Assembly (NCBI GenBank): GCA_005239165.1
Contig: RAPG01000002.1
Span: 186,001 to 250,000, forward strand
Length of the DNA: 64,000 nucleotides
From: Allopusillimonas ginsengisoli
GTDB lineage: Bacteria; Pseudomonadota; Gammaproteobacteria; Burkholderiales; Burkholderiaceae_B
Direction of reading: 5' to 3'
Shown here: positions 41,279 to 49,300 of the stretch, piece by piece
How positions within the stretch are numbered: the stretch's first letter is position 1
Layout: each line of letters starts with the position of its first letter
Notes under the pieces: model-generated
Databases searched by the model: none
Told to the model about the DNA's origin: nothing
The model's input: the letters and a program-made list of their open reading frames with translations, nothing else
Translations under genes and position numbers: made by a program

Positions 41279-41454
41279 TGCATTCGGGGTCGTTGCGGTT
41301 AGCATTCATCGTTGTCGCGGTCAACATTCATCGTTGTCGCGGTCAACATTCATAATTGTCGTGATCAACACTCATCGTTGCTGCAGTCAACATTCGTCAG
41401 TTCTGCAGTAAACATGCACGAGTGCCGCAATAAGCGTTCATTGTTGCTGCAGTA
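41279..41454. repeat. 22-bp tandem repeat, eight units
   Basis: Eight head-to-tail 22-bp units run from 41279 to 41454 without spacing: starts at 41279, 41301, 41323, 41345, 41367, 41389, 41411 and 41433. The best conserved copies (41301 and 41323) differ by one base; each begins AACATTCATCGTTG or a variant, and copies decay towards both ends. A ninth partial unit begins at 41455. Each unit is about two helical turns, so the same face of the helix is presented eight times. No gene covers it; it lies between sspB and the Bug receptor. Confidence 0.9.
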
Positions 41455-41651
41455 AATCATGTACCGACTGCCCTAGTAATAACCGCATTCACCTGCTAAA
41501 GGCATGAGTGCTTCTGCCATCTTGTGATTGGCACGTTGCCGGTTTCAGGCAACAACCAGAGCAATACCCACACATGCAGCGATTTCTGCGTTTTGGAGAC
41601 CAAGCGGCGGCGCTACAATGCCTAACCTTTTTTCTCACGGCGATCTCCTAC

Positions 41652-42638
41652 ATGACATCCATCAAATCTTTTGGCGTACTTGCGCTAAGCGCACTGCTAT
41701 TGACAGCCATGCCTGGCGTTTCGGCGGCTGCAGATTGGCCGGCAGGCAAACCCATCAGCCTGATTATTCCTTATGCTGCAGGGGGTTTTGCCGACACACG
41801 CATGCGTCTGCTCGGGCGAGAACTCGCAGAAGAACTTAATGCCAACGTCGTAGTTGAAAACAAAGCCGGCGCAGGCGGCATCATTGGCACCGCCGATCTC
41901 GCCAGATCCAAACCAGACGGCTACACGATAGGCAGCGGCAATCTGGCGCCACTCTCGGTCAACCCGACGCTAATGCCTAAGAACGTCACCTATGACGTCC
42001 AGAAAGACATCGCGCCGGTCATCCTGATCGAAGAAAGCCCCCTCATTCTCAGCGTGAACAAGAACGTCCCCGTCAAGACGATCGCCGACCTTATCGCGCT
42101 GGCCAAGAAAGATCCCGGCGCGTTGACCTTTGGTTCTTCAGGCGTGGGCGGCGCCCATCATTTGTCGGGTGAACTCTTCGCTTCGGAGGCAGGTATCAAG
42201 CTTACTCATGTCCCGTACAAGGGCGGTGCGCCTGCCGCAACTGACCTTATCGCTGGCCATATCGACATGATGTTCGAAATGGGCTACGCAGCCATGCCAG
42301 CCATTCAGGCCAAGAAGGTGCACCCGCTCGCAGTTACCAGCTCGCATCGTCTGCCGTTGTTGCCTGATGTACCGACGATTGCAGAGTCTGGCTTACCCGG
42401 GTTTGAGTCTTATAACTGGCAGGGCATTATTGCTCCAGCCGGCACGCCTGAACCCATCATTCAGAAGCTGAATGCAGCCTTCAACAAAATTCTGCAAAAG
42501 CCCGAGATCAAAAAGGCTTTTGACCAGACTGGCGGTCAGATTGCCGGCGGTACGCCTGAGGATTTCACAAACTTCATCCAGAGCGAAACCAAGAAATGGG
42601 CTAGTGTTATAGAAAAAGCTAACATTTCTGTGGACTAA
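41652..42638 (+). CDS. Tripartite tricarboxylate transporter substrate-binding protein (Bug family)
   Basis: 328-residue periplasmic binding protein with signal peptide (VLALSALLLTAMPGVSAA) and Bug features: SLIIPYAAGGFADTRMR, VENKAGAGGIIGTADLARS, PDGYTIG, TFGSSGVGGAHHLSGELF. Such proteins bind carboxylates and are hugely expanded in Alcaligenaceae, usually without their own TctAB membrane partners, as here. ATG 41652 gives a normal signal peptide; the frame to 41508 does not. A TACAAT at 41614-41619 is a possible -10 box. Ligand unknown. Confidence 0.9.
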   Translation: MTSIKSFGVLALSALLLTAMPGVSAAADWPAGKPISLIIPYAAGGFADTRMRLLGRELAEELNANVVVENKAGAGGIIGTADLARSKPDGYTIGSGNLAPLSVNPTLMPKNVTYDVQKDIAPVILIEESPLILSVNKNVPVKTIADLIALAKKDPGALTFGSSGVGGAHHLSGELFASEAGIKLTHVPYKGGAPAATDLIAGHIDMMFEMGYAAMPAIQAKKVHPLAVTSSHRLPLLPDVPTIAESGLPGFESYNWQGIIAPAGTPEPIIQKLNAAFNKILQKPEIKKAFDQTGGQIAGGTPEDFTNFIQSETKKWASVIEKANISVD

Positions 42639-42673
42639 TCCACACGTATGGGGACGGGTGGCGCGTAATCTGT

Positions 42674-42805
42674 ATGCGCTACCTGGAAGTAAAAGCGCAA
42701 TCCATGCAGCACATGCGCAAGGCGCTGCATGGGCCTGACAGAGTGATTACCTCCAAGGTAGAAACCATCCCGCCAGCCCGCACTGCACTGCAAATCAACA
42801 GTTAA
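42674..42805 (+). other. Small open frame, possible transposase remnant
   Basis: A 43-codon frame in the 180-bp gap between the Bug receptor and the convergent ABC transporter. The part MRKALHG-PDRVITSK is faintly like the segment before the middle aspartate of IS6-family transposases, but the aspartate is missing. There is no Shine-Dalgarno site. I would treat it as non-coding or a decayed fragment. Confidence 0.2.
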
Positions 42806-42818
42806 CGCTGGGGCAACC

Positions 42819-43631
42819 TCAGTTGCCTTCCGCGACGACTTCCTCCGGAAGGTCGGCGCCGTGGTACTTCTTGAATATCCGGTTAAATTCGCCGCTTTTC
42901 AGATCCTTGCGAATCAGCGTGTCCAGCTTGTGCTTGAGTGCGGTGTTCTCCTTGGCCACGCCAAAGCCCATGAGCGCCGTAGCCATCACAATTTTGATAT
43001 CCAGCGCCTTGGACGGATCTTTTTTGTTCAGGGCGGCGATGATGGATGGCGCAGTAGAAAAAATGCTTGCCTGGCCGCTAGTAATGGCGGTAATGGCTGT
43101 GGCATCGTTTTCAAACCTCACGACGTTGGTGCCGGGCGGCGCCAGCCTGGTTACGTTATTGTCATTGGTGGTGCCCCGGGCGGTCACCACCGTTTTGCCC
43201 GCAAGGTCTGACATCTGCTTGATGGCCATATCCTTGGGCGCAGCAATTACCGATTGAATCGCCGCATACGGGATCGTGAAATCAACCACTTTTTTGCGCT
43301 GATCCGTCATGGAAAGACTAGAAATCACGACATCGGCCTTGTTGGTCAGCAAAAAGGGAATGCGGTTTGCCTGCGTAGTGGGTACAAGCTCAAGCTTGAC
43401 CCCAAGGCCGTCCGCAATCAACTGAGCTGTTTCCACGTCTGAGCCCACGGGCTTGAGTGCATCGTCTTTCATGCCGTAAGGCGGCGCATTCAGGTCAATG
43501 GCAACCCGCAGCACTTTTTGCTTCATGATTTCATCTAGCGTATTGGCGTGAGCCTGCAGCGCGCCTGCTGTTAAGCCGGCACCCGCCATGGCCAGCGCCA
43601 CGAGCATCACGTTAGGGCGAAATTTTTTCAT
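42819..43631 (-). CDS. PAAT-family ABC transporter substrate-binding protein
   Basis: 270 residues: signal peptide (MLVALAMAGAGLTAGALQAHA) and the type 3 periplasmic binding fold of PF00497 (KVLRVAIDLNAPPYGMKDDA, DVETAQLIADGLGVKLELVPT, ISSLSMTDQRKKVVDFTIPY). This family usually binds polar amino acids but also opines and amino sugars. Last gene of the minus-strand transporter operon next to sugar-acid catabolic genes, so an acidic or amino sugar is a possible ligand. Confidence 0.9.
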   Translation of the reverse strand: MKKFRPNVMLVALAMAGAGLTAGALQAHANTLDEIMKQKVLRVAIDLNAPPYGMKDDALKPVGSDVETAQLIADGLGVKLELVPTTQANRIPFLLTNKADVVISSLSMTDQRKKVVDFTIPYAAIQSVIAAPKDMAIKQMSDLAGKTVVTARGTTNDNNVTRLAPPGTNVVRFENDATAITAITSGQASIFSTAPSIIAALNKKDPSKALDIKIVMATALMGFGVAKENTALKHKLDTLIRKDLKSGEFNRIFKKYHGADLPEEVVAEGN

Positions 43632-43681
43632 ATCTTGTCTCCTGAATAGTTTGAGTCAAAAAGCCGGATGTCCGGTGTACG

Positions 43682-44416
43682 TCAGAGCCCGTTGCTGACA
43701 AACTGCCTCAGCTCAGGAGTTTTAGGATTGCGCAGCATGTCTGCGTCGCCCCATTCATGAATTTTGCCTTCGTGCATGAAGATGATTCTGTGCGCCAGCT
43801 TCATTGCAAACGCCATTTCATGCGTGACCAGCACCATAGTCATTCCTTCGCCAGCCAGTTTTTCAATGACACGCAGCACCTCACCGGTCAGCTGAGGGTC
43901 TAGCGCAGAGGTCACCTCGTCAAACAGCATCAGCCTGGGCCCCATGGCCAGAGAACGGGCAATGGCGACGCGCTGTTGCTGTCCGCCCGAAAGCTGTTCG
44001 GGATAGCAGCTTATTTTGTCGATCAGGCCAACCTCGTTCAAGACAGCGACAGCTATGTCGTGGGCTTTAGGTTTGGAGATCTTGCGCACCGAGCGCGGGG
44101 CCAGCGTAATGTTTTGCTCAACTGTCAGGTGCGGGAAGAGGTTGTAGCTCTGAAAGACTATGCCTACATCCTGCCTGAGCTGCTTAAGATTTTTGCGCGG
44201 AATATGGGCGCCAAATGTATGTCCGCACACCGTGATTTCACCTTCGTTGATCTGCTCAAGATGATCCATGCAGCGCAGCGCCGTGCTTTTGCCTGACCCG
44301 CTCTGGCCAATAATGGCGACGATTTCACCCTTGGCGACAGACAGATCTATACCCTGGAGCACATGGTTGTTTCCAAACCACTTGTGTACATTTGTGAGCC
44401 GAACAATTTCCGACAT
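43682..44416 (-). CDS. PAAT-family ABC transporter ATP-binding protein
   Basis: 244-residue ATPase of the GlnQ/HisP class. Walker A GQSGSGKSTALRC, signature LSGGQQQRVAIARSL, Walker B MLFDEVTSALDPQL, switch VTHEMAFAM. ATG at 44416 (MSEIVRLTNVHKWFG) is chosen over a frame opening at 44449 that overlaps the upstream permease. Energises the two permeases encoded just upstream. Confidence 0.93.
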   Translation of the reverse strand: MSEIVRLTNVHKWFGNNHVLQGIDLSVAKGEIVAIIGQSGSGKSTALRCMDHLEQINEGEITVCGHTFGAHIPRKNLKQLRQDVGIVFQSYNLFPHLTVEQNITLAPRSVRKISKPKAHDIAVAVLNEVGLIDKISCYPEQLSGGQQQRVAIARSLAMGPRLMLFDEVTSALDPQLTGEVLRVIEKLAGEGMTMVLVTHEMAFAMKLAHRIIFMHEGKIHEWGDADMLRNPKTPELRQFVSNGL

Positions 44417-44445
44417 GGTGTGTTCCTTATAGATAGAGTCTGGCT

Positions 44446-45093
44446 TCAATTGCGGGCCAGCGTCAGCCTGCGCTCAAGCCTGAGGCTCAACCAGGAGAGC
44501 GGATAGCAGATCGCAAAATAAAGCATTGCAGCGACACCAAAGTACAGAAAAGGCTTGAATGTCGAGTTATTGAGTATCTTGGCGTTATAAGAAAGTTCGG
44601 CGAATCCAATAACCAGTGAAGCAAAGGATGTGTTTTTGACGATCTGCACCATAAACCCCACTGTCGGTGGCGTGGCAATGCGAAGCGCCTGAGGAAGAAT
44701 GACCTTGAACATGCGCTGGATGCGATTGAGCCCCAGGCACTCTGCAGCCTCCCACTGATTTTTGGGAACAGACTCTATACAGCCCCGCCAGATTTCACCA
44801 AGAAAAGCGGCCGAATGCACTGTCAGCGCCAGTACGGCAGCGAACAGCGCCGGCACCGAGCTTAGACCCATGATCGATGGCCCGTAAAAACATACGCCCA
44901 TCAAGACCAGCAGCGGCGTGCCCTGAATAATGTTGATATAAGAATAGGCAGCGCCGCGCACCAGGCTCTGGTCAGAAACACGCATAAGGGAAATTGTCAG
45001 TCCGAGTGCGCTGCCAAAGACGAAGGTAAGCACCGAAAGCAGCACCGTGCCATAAGCGCCTTCGACAAGATACATAAACTGGTCGTGATTCAT
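44446..45093 (-). CDS. PAAT-family ABC transporter permease (second)
   Basis: 215 residues with five membrane segments and the EAA loop ESVPKNQWEAAECLGLNRIQ of HisMQ-type permeases. Its partner gene ends 9 bp before its start. The C-terminus abuts the ATPase gene. Confidence 0.92.
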   Translation of the reverse strand: MNHDQFMYLVEGAYGTVLLSVLTFVFGSALGLTISLMRVSDQSLVRGAAYSYINIIQGTPLLVLMGVCFYGPSIMGLSSVPALFAAVLALTVHSAAFLGEIWRGCIESVPKNQWEAAECLGLNRIQRMFKVILPQALRIATPPTVGFMVQIVKNTSFASLVIGFAELSYNAKILNNSTFKPFLYFGVAAMLYFAICYPLSWLSLRLERRLTLARN

Positions 45094-45102
45094 GTGCGCC
45101 TC

Positions 45103-45786
45103 CTACAGCAGGGTGCCAAGTCGGCGTTTGCGCACGAACATGATCTTTCCAAACGCGGCGAAGATCAGCCTCACCAGAAACGACATGAACAGATAGATCA
45201 CCCACAGCACCAGAAAGACTTCGAAGTTGCGAAACGTCATCGCCTGAATGTTGCCCGAGATGCCGAACAGATCTTCTGTACCCACTGCGGACAAAATGCT
45301 TGTGACCAGCATCAGCAAAATAAACTGGCTGGTCAAAGCCGGGTAGACGCGCTCTAGCGCCGGGAATAGGACAATGTGCCAATAAACCTGCAGCGGCGAC
45401 AGCCCCAGGCACTCTGCAGCCTCGCGCTGACTGCGCGGCACTGACTCTATGCCGGCGCGCACGATCTCACAGGTATAGGCGGTAATGTTGATCACCAGCG
45501 CCAGAATTGCCCCCACCAGAATAGGCATGGTCAAGCCTATGCTGGAGAGTCCAAAAATGAAGAAGTAGCTCTGAATGATCAGTGGCGTGTTGCGTATCAC
45601 TTCGACGTAGGCACCCACAGCCTTGCGCAACCAATTGATGTCAGAGCTGCGGGCAATCGCGCACAGCACGCCCATGATGAAGCCCGCGATCGTAGACCAG
45701 AAGGACATGACCAGCGTCGTGAGGGCACCTTGCAGAAACATAGGCCAATATTCGAGCACTGATCCAAAATCGAAGTGATACGTCAT
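45103..45786 (-). CDS. PAAT-family ABC transporter permease (first)
   Basis: 227 residues, HisMQ-type permease with EAA loop ESVPRSQREAAECLGLSPLQ. First gene of the transporter operon; its start lies 177 bp from the divergent GntR regulator gene, a gap with two FadR/PdhR-type operators. Confidence 0.92.
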   Translation of the reverse strand: MTYHFDFGSVLEYWPMFLQGALTTLVMSFWSTIAGFIMGVLCAIARSSDINWLRKAVGAYVEVIRNTPLIIQSYFFIFGLSSIGLTMPILVGAILALVINITAYTCEIVRAGIESVPRSQREAAECLGLSPLQVYWHIVLFPALERVYPALTSQFILLMLVTSILSAVGTEDLFGISGNIQAMTFRNFEVFLVLWVIYLFMSFLVRLIFAAFGKIMFVRKRRLGTLL

Positions 45787-45835
45787 GCTGCCAGGCTGTC
45801 CATAAAAAGGGATCCGAAGCTATCCTACCCTGCAT

Positions 45836-45901
45836 AATTGGTAATACCACTTATCGATTACCCTGAATTTTGGTAAATTTATGCATATTGGTTTGACCAG
45901 T
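45836..45901. promoter_or_regulatory. Two FadR/PdhR-type operators between transporter and gntR
   Basis: AATTGGTAATACCACTT at 45836-45852 and ATTGGTTTGACCAGT at 45887-45901 both contain TGGTnnnACCA, the core of the PdhR/LldR class of GntR-family operators. The cores are 50 bp apart centre to centre, about five helical turns. They lie in the divergent region and probably bind the GntR protein encoded at 45964. Confidence 0.75.
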
Positions 45902-45963
45902 ATCTTCGTATTCCCTACTATTTACCTTCGGTTCACAGGTGGCCAGAGAATGAGAACAAGCGC

Positions 45964-46719
45964 ATGAAGCCAGGGTCTTTACTTCGCGAGGCAGACCGGG
46001 CACGCAGCTATATGCATGTTGCCGATCTGCTCAGACAGAAAATTCAGAAAATGGATGTCGATGCGGGCGACCGATTGCCTTCGGAGCGCGAGCTGGCCAG
46101 CCTGCTGAACATTTCCCGGCCCAGCCTTCGAGAAGCGCTGATCGCACTTGAGTTGCAGGGCGAAATCGAGATCCGGGTGGGTTCAGGCATTTATCTGCGT
46201 CGGGCCGCCAGTGAGCAGGCCCCCACGCCACACTCGCCTGCCGCCGATACCGGGGAGGTCTCTGCGTTTACGCTGGGGGACAGCCCCAAAGAGGTCAATC
46301 AAGTGCGCGGCTTCCTGGAGAGTGGCGTGGCGGCGCATGCGGCGCGCTTTATGAGCACAAAGCAATTGCGGCTGCTTAAAAAAAGCCTGCTAGCCATGAA
46401 TACCGCGCTCTCGGCTCGCCACAACGCAAACCCCAAGGCCTTCGTCGATGCCGACCGGCTGTTTCACGTAACGCTGGCCGCCGCCGCCGACAACGAACTT
46501 TTGATGCAGGCGGTTGAAGACTTGTTCGACCAGCGCTACCTGCCCGTCGCCGAGACCATGCACAGACTTTTCGATGACCCCAAGGCCTGGCATGCTGCGG
46601 CACAAGAGCATCAGGACATCTACGACGCCGTGGCCGCCAAAGACCCTCTTCAGGCCCAGGCGGCCATGCAGCGCCATCTGTCTCGGGCACACGCGCGGCT
46701 GATGGCAATGATAGGCTGA
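45964..46719 (+). CDS. GntR family transcriptional regulator, FadR (FCD) subfamily
   Basis: 251 residues. The N-terminal winged helix (LLRQKIQKMDVDAGDRLPSE, RELASLLNISRPSLREALIA) is followed by an all-helical FCD ligand domain with the metal-binding pattern of an aspartate in AFVDADRLFHVTLA and histidines in AAQEHQDIYDAV and MQRHLSRAHARLM. Such regulators respond to carboxylates or sugar acids. It likely controls the divergent transporter, uxaA-like gene and perhaps the SDR-FAH operon. Confidence 0.92.
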   Translation: MKPGSLLREADRARSYMHVADLLRQKIQKMDVDAGDRLPSERELASLLNISRPSLREALIALELQGEIEIRVGSGIYLRRAASEQAPTPHSPAADTGEVSAFTLGDSPKEVNQVRGFLESGVAAHAARFMSTKQLRLLKKSLLAMNTALSARHNANPKAFVDADRLFHVTLAAAADNELLMQAVEDLFDQRYLPVAETMHRLFDDPKAWHAAAQEHQDIYDAVAAKDPLQAQAAMQRHLSRAHARLMAMIG

Positions 46720-46742
46720 CAACACCGTCATACACCGCACAC

Positions 46743-46790
46743 CCGTATTCCCGTATTCCCGTATTCCCGTATTCCCGTATTCCCGTATTC
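46743..46790. repeat. Perfect 8-bp tandem repeat, six units, before the dehydratase gene
   Basis: Six identical copies of CCGTATTC at 46743-46790, with a single extra C on each side. The array ends 16 bp before ATG 46807 and starts 23 bp after the gntR stop. The period is not a multiple of three, and the array lies in the leader or promoter of the dehydratase gene, a position where slipped-strand changes in copy number would alter spacing and expression. Confidence 0.95.
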
Positions 46791-46806
46791 CAGGACACGC
46801 CATACC

Positions 46807-48327
46807 ATGCAAAAAACCACCATACGACTTAATCCGCATGACAACGTCATCATCGCCACGTCGCAACTGATGCAGGGTAATGTGGCCGAGAACGTCACCA
46901 TCTCCGGGCTGGTGCCTGCAGGCCACAAAATCGCCACAGAAAATATTGCGACCGGCAGCCCGGTCCGGCGCTACAACCAGATCATAGGCGTGGCCACCCG
47001 CGATATCGCGCCCGGCCAGCACGTGCATACGCACAATATGCAGATGATGTCTTTTGAAAGAGACTACGATTTCTGTGCGCACAAGAAAGAAATTGATGTT
47101 GATGAAAACAGCGATCATTTCATGGGTATTGTGCGCCCCGACGGACGCATTGCCACGCGCAATTACATTGGCATTCTCACCTCTGTCAATTGCTCTGCAA
47201 CCGTCGCCAAGGCTATCGCCGACCACTTCCGTCGCGATATAAACCCCGCCGCGCTGGCTGACTTCCCCAACGTCGATGGCGTCGTTGCGCTGCCGCACTC
47301 CACCGGCTGCGGCATGGCCTCGTCCGGTGAATCCATGGACACACTGCGCCGCACGCTGATCGGGTACGCGCGTCAGCCCAATTTTCACTCGGTGCTAATG
47401 GTGGGCCTGGGCTGTGAAACCAACCAGATCTCGGGCATTCTGGCCGCCGGCAATCTGAAAGAAGACAGCCGCCTGTTCACCTATTCTATCCAAGACGCAG
47501 GCGGTACGTCCAAAGCCGTCGCCAAGGGCGTGGCCAAGGTCAGAGAGATGCTGGCAGAAGCCAACAAGATCGAACGTGTGTCTGTCTCGGCATCGCACCT
47601 TATCGTAGGCCTGCAATGTGGCGGCTCAGATGGCTATTCAGGCATTACCGCCAACCCCGCACTTGGTGCTGCGGTAGACCGCCTGGTGCGGGCGGGCGGC
47701 ACTGCCATTCTGTCAGAAACACCCGAAATCTATGGTGCGGAGCATTTGCTGACGCAACGCGCGGTAAGTCGCGAGGTGGGCGAAAAGCTGGTCAGGCGCA
47801 TCAAGTGGTGGGAAGACTACTGCGAACGCAATCAGGCCGAAATGAACAACAATCCATCGGCTGGCAACAAGGCGGGCGGGCTTACCACTATTCTGGAAAA
47901 ATCTCTGGGAGCTGTGGCCAAGGCGGGCACCACCAATTTGAATGATGTGTATGAGTACGCACAGCCCATCACCACAAAAGGAATGGTGTTCATGGATTCT
48001 CCGGGCTTCGACCCCGTGTCGGCCACCGGGCAGGTTGCGTCGGGTGCCAACCTGATCTGTTTCACCACAGGCCGTGGCTCGGCCTACGGCTGTATGCCCT
48101 CGCCTTCGCTCAAACTAAGCACCAACAACGCGTGCTGGACGAGACAAGAGGAAGACATCGACATCAATTGCGGCACCATTATTTCAGGGGAAGAAACTGT
48201 GGACAGCCTGGGCGAGAAAATTTATCGCACCATGCTCGACACGGCTTCAGGCCAGCGCACCAAAAGCGAAGTGCATGGTTACGGTCAGAATGAATTTGCA
48301 CCGTGGATCATCGGTGCAACGATGTAG
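46807..48327 (+). CDS. UxaA family sugar-acid dehydratase (altronate/galactarate dehydratase family)
   Basis: 506 residues: an N-terminal SAF domain (RLNPHDNVIIATSQLMQGN to about residue 90) and the large UxaA/GarD domain (GIVRPDGRIATRNYIGIL, HSTGCGMASSGESMDTLRR, VGLGCETNQISGI, GLQCGGSDGYSGITANPALG, ETPEIYGAEHLL). It removes water from an aldonate or aldarate, giving a 2-keto-3-deoxy acid, with iron or another metal held by the cysteines. Substrate cannot be fixed; with the SDR and FAH proteins nearby, D-arabinonate, L-fuconate or similar is more likely than D-altronate. Confidence 0.88.
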   Translation: MQKTTIRLNPHDNVIIATSQLMQGNVAENVTISGLVPAGHKIATENIATGSPVRRYNQIIGVATRDIAPGQHVHTHNMQMMSFERDYDFCAHKKEIDVDENSDHFMGIVRPDGRIATRNYIGILTSVNCSATVAKAIADHFRRDINPAALADFPNVDGVVALPHSTGCGMASSGESMDTLRRTLIGYARQPNFHSVLMVGLGCETNQISGILAAGNLKEDSRLFTYSIQDAGGTSKAVAKGVAKVREMLAEANKIERVSVSASHLIVGLQCGGSDGYSGITANPALGAAVDRLVRAGGTAILSETPEIYGAEHLLTQRAVSREVGEKLVRRIKWWEDYCERNQAEMNNNPSAGNKAGGLTTILEKSLGAVAKAGTTNLNDVYEYAQPITTKGMVFMDSPGFDPVSATGQVASGANLICFTTGRGSAYGCMPSPSLKLSTNNACWTRQEEDIDINCGTIISGEETVDSLGEKIYRTMLDTASGQRTKSEVHGYGQNEFAPWIIGATM

Positions 48328-48335
48328 GATGCAAA

Positions 48336-48382
48336 AAAACACCCCGACAGCTTGATGGTTATTCCTGCTGTCGGGGTGTTTT
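48336..48382. terminator. Bidirectional intrinsic terminator
   Basis: A perfect 16-bp stem, AAAACACCCCGACAGC 48336-48351 with GCTGTCGGGGTGTTTT 48367-48382, with a run of A before it and T after it. It serves both the dehydratase gene (plus) and the convergent FAH-family gene (minus). Confidence 0.93.
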
Positions 48383-48418
48383 CAGCAACAAGCCTTTGCG
48401 CTCATAAGCTACCGCGTA

Positions 48419-49276
48419 TCAGCGCAGCAGATCTTCCCGCCATTCGTGCACGGTTTGCTCCTGCTCGCCCAGCCCTTCTATGCCCAGCCTGATCACATCG
48501 CCAGCCTTGAGGAAAAGAGGTGGCTTCTGGCCCAGGCCGACACCGGGTGGCGTACCTGTCGAGATGAGGTCGCCTGGCATCAGGGTGGTGAACTGGCTGA
48601 TGTAATGCACCAGGTAGGCCACGTCGAAAATCATGGTGCGGGTGTTGCCGTCCTGGAAACGCTTGCCATTGACCTCTAGCCACATGCCCAGGCTTTGAGG
48701 ATCTGACACGTCGTCAGAAGTGACCAGCCATGGCCCCACCGGCCCGAAGGTATCGCACCCCTTGCCCTTGTCCCAGGTGCCGCCACGCTCGATTTGATAT
48801 TCTCTTTCGGAGACGTCATTGACCACGCAGTACCCGGCTACATGCTTTAGCGCATCTTCGAGCGAAACATAGCGCGCCTTGGTGCCGATTACGACGCCAA
48901 GCTCGACTTCCCAATCTGTTTTGACCGAGCCACGCGGCATCACGATGGGATCATTTGGCCCAGTCGGTTCAGACCACTTGGTGAAAAGAATGGGCTCTTC
49001 AGGCACGGCTGCACCGGTTTCGGCCGCATGATCGCTGAAGTTCAGCCCTACGCAGATAAATTTGCCGACGTCTGCGTATGGCGTGCCGAGACGGCCGGGG
49101 TTTTGCACCACAGGCAGAGACGAAACATCAATGGCCTTTAACCCGGCCAGCGCTTCGGCGCTGAGGCTCGCCGCAGTAATGTCGGGCAACTGGCCCGACA
49201 GATCTCGCACAGCGCCGTCTGCATCGAGACAGCCCGGCTTTTCCTGGCCCACAGGTCCATAACGCAACAGTTTCAT
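48419..49276 (-). CDS. Fumarylacetoacetate hydrolase family protein, probable 2,4-diketo-3-deoxy sugar-acid hydrolase
   Basis: 285 residues. After a small N-terminal domain (MKLLRYGPVGQEKPGCLDADG) comes the FAH fold with metal ligands in DWEVELGVVIG and the VVNDVSEREYQ segment, and a C-terminal STGTPPGVGLG. Close in pattern to hydrolases that split 2,4-diketo-3-deoxy-L-fuconate or -rhamnonate into pyruvate and lactate. AAGGAG precedes ATG 49276. Translated from the same message as the SDR gene 24 bp upstream, whose product would be its substrate. Confidence 0.88.
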   Translation of the reverse strand: MKLLRYGPVGQEKPGCLDADGAVRDLSGQLPDITAASLSAEALAGLKAIDVSSLPVVQNPGRLGTPYADVGKFICVGLNFSDHAAETGAAVPEEPILFTKWSEPTGPNDPIVMPRGSVKTDWEVELGVVIGTKARYVSLEDALKHVAGYCVVNDVSEREYQIERGGTWDKGKGCDTFGPVGPWLVTSDDVSDPQSLGMWLEVNGKRFQDGNTRTMIFDVAYLVHYISQFTTLMPGDLISTGTPPGVGLGQKPPLFLKAGDVIRLGIEGLGEQEQTVHEWREDLLR

Positions 49277-49300
49277 TTTGAGCTCCTTGTTTACTCGTAT

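Noticed and set aside
41279-41454. CRISPR array
   Set aside because: The units are contiguous without spacers, and no cas gene is present.
42674-42805. IS6-family insertion sequence
   Set aside because: Only a faint similarity over about 20 residues, no aspartate and no terminal inverted repeats seen.
46376-46798. Minus-strand frames translating the 8-bp array as a repeated NTGIREYG peptide
   Set aside because: They lie opposite the clear gntR gene and have no start context; the peptide repeat is only a by-product of the DNA repeat.
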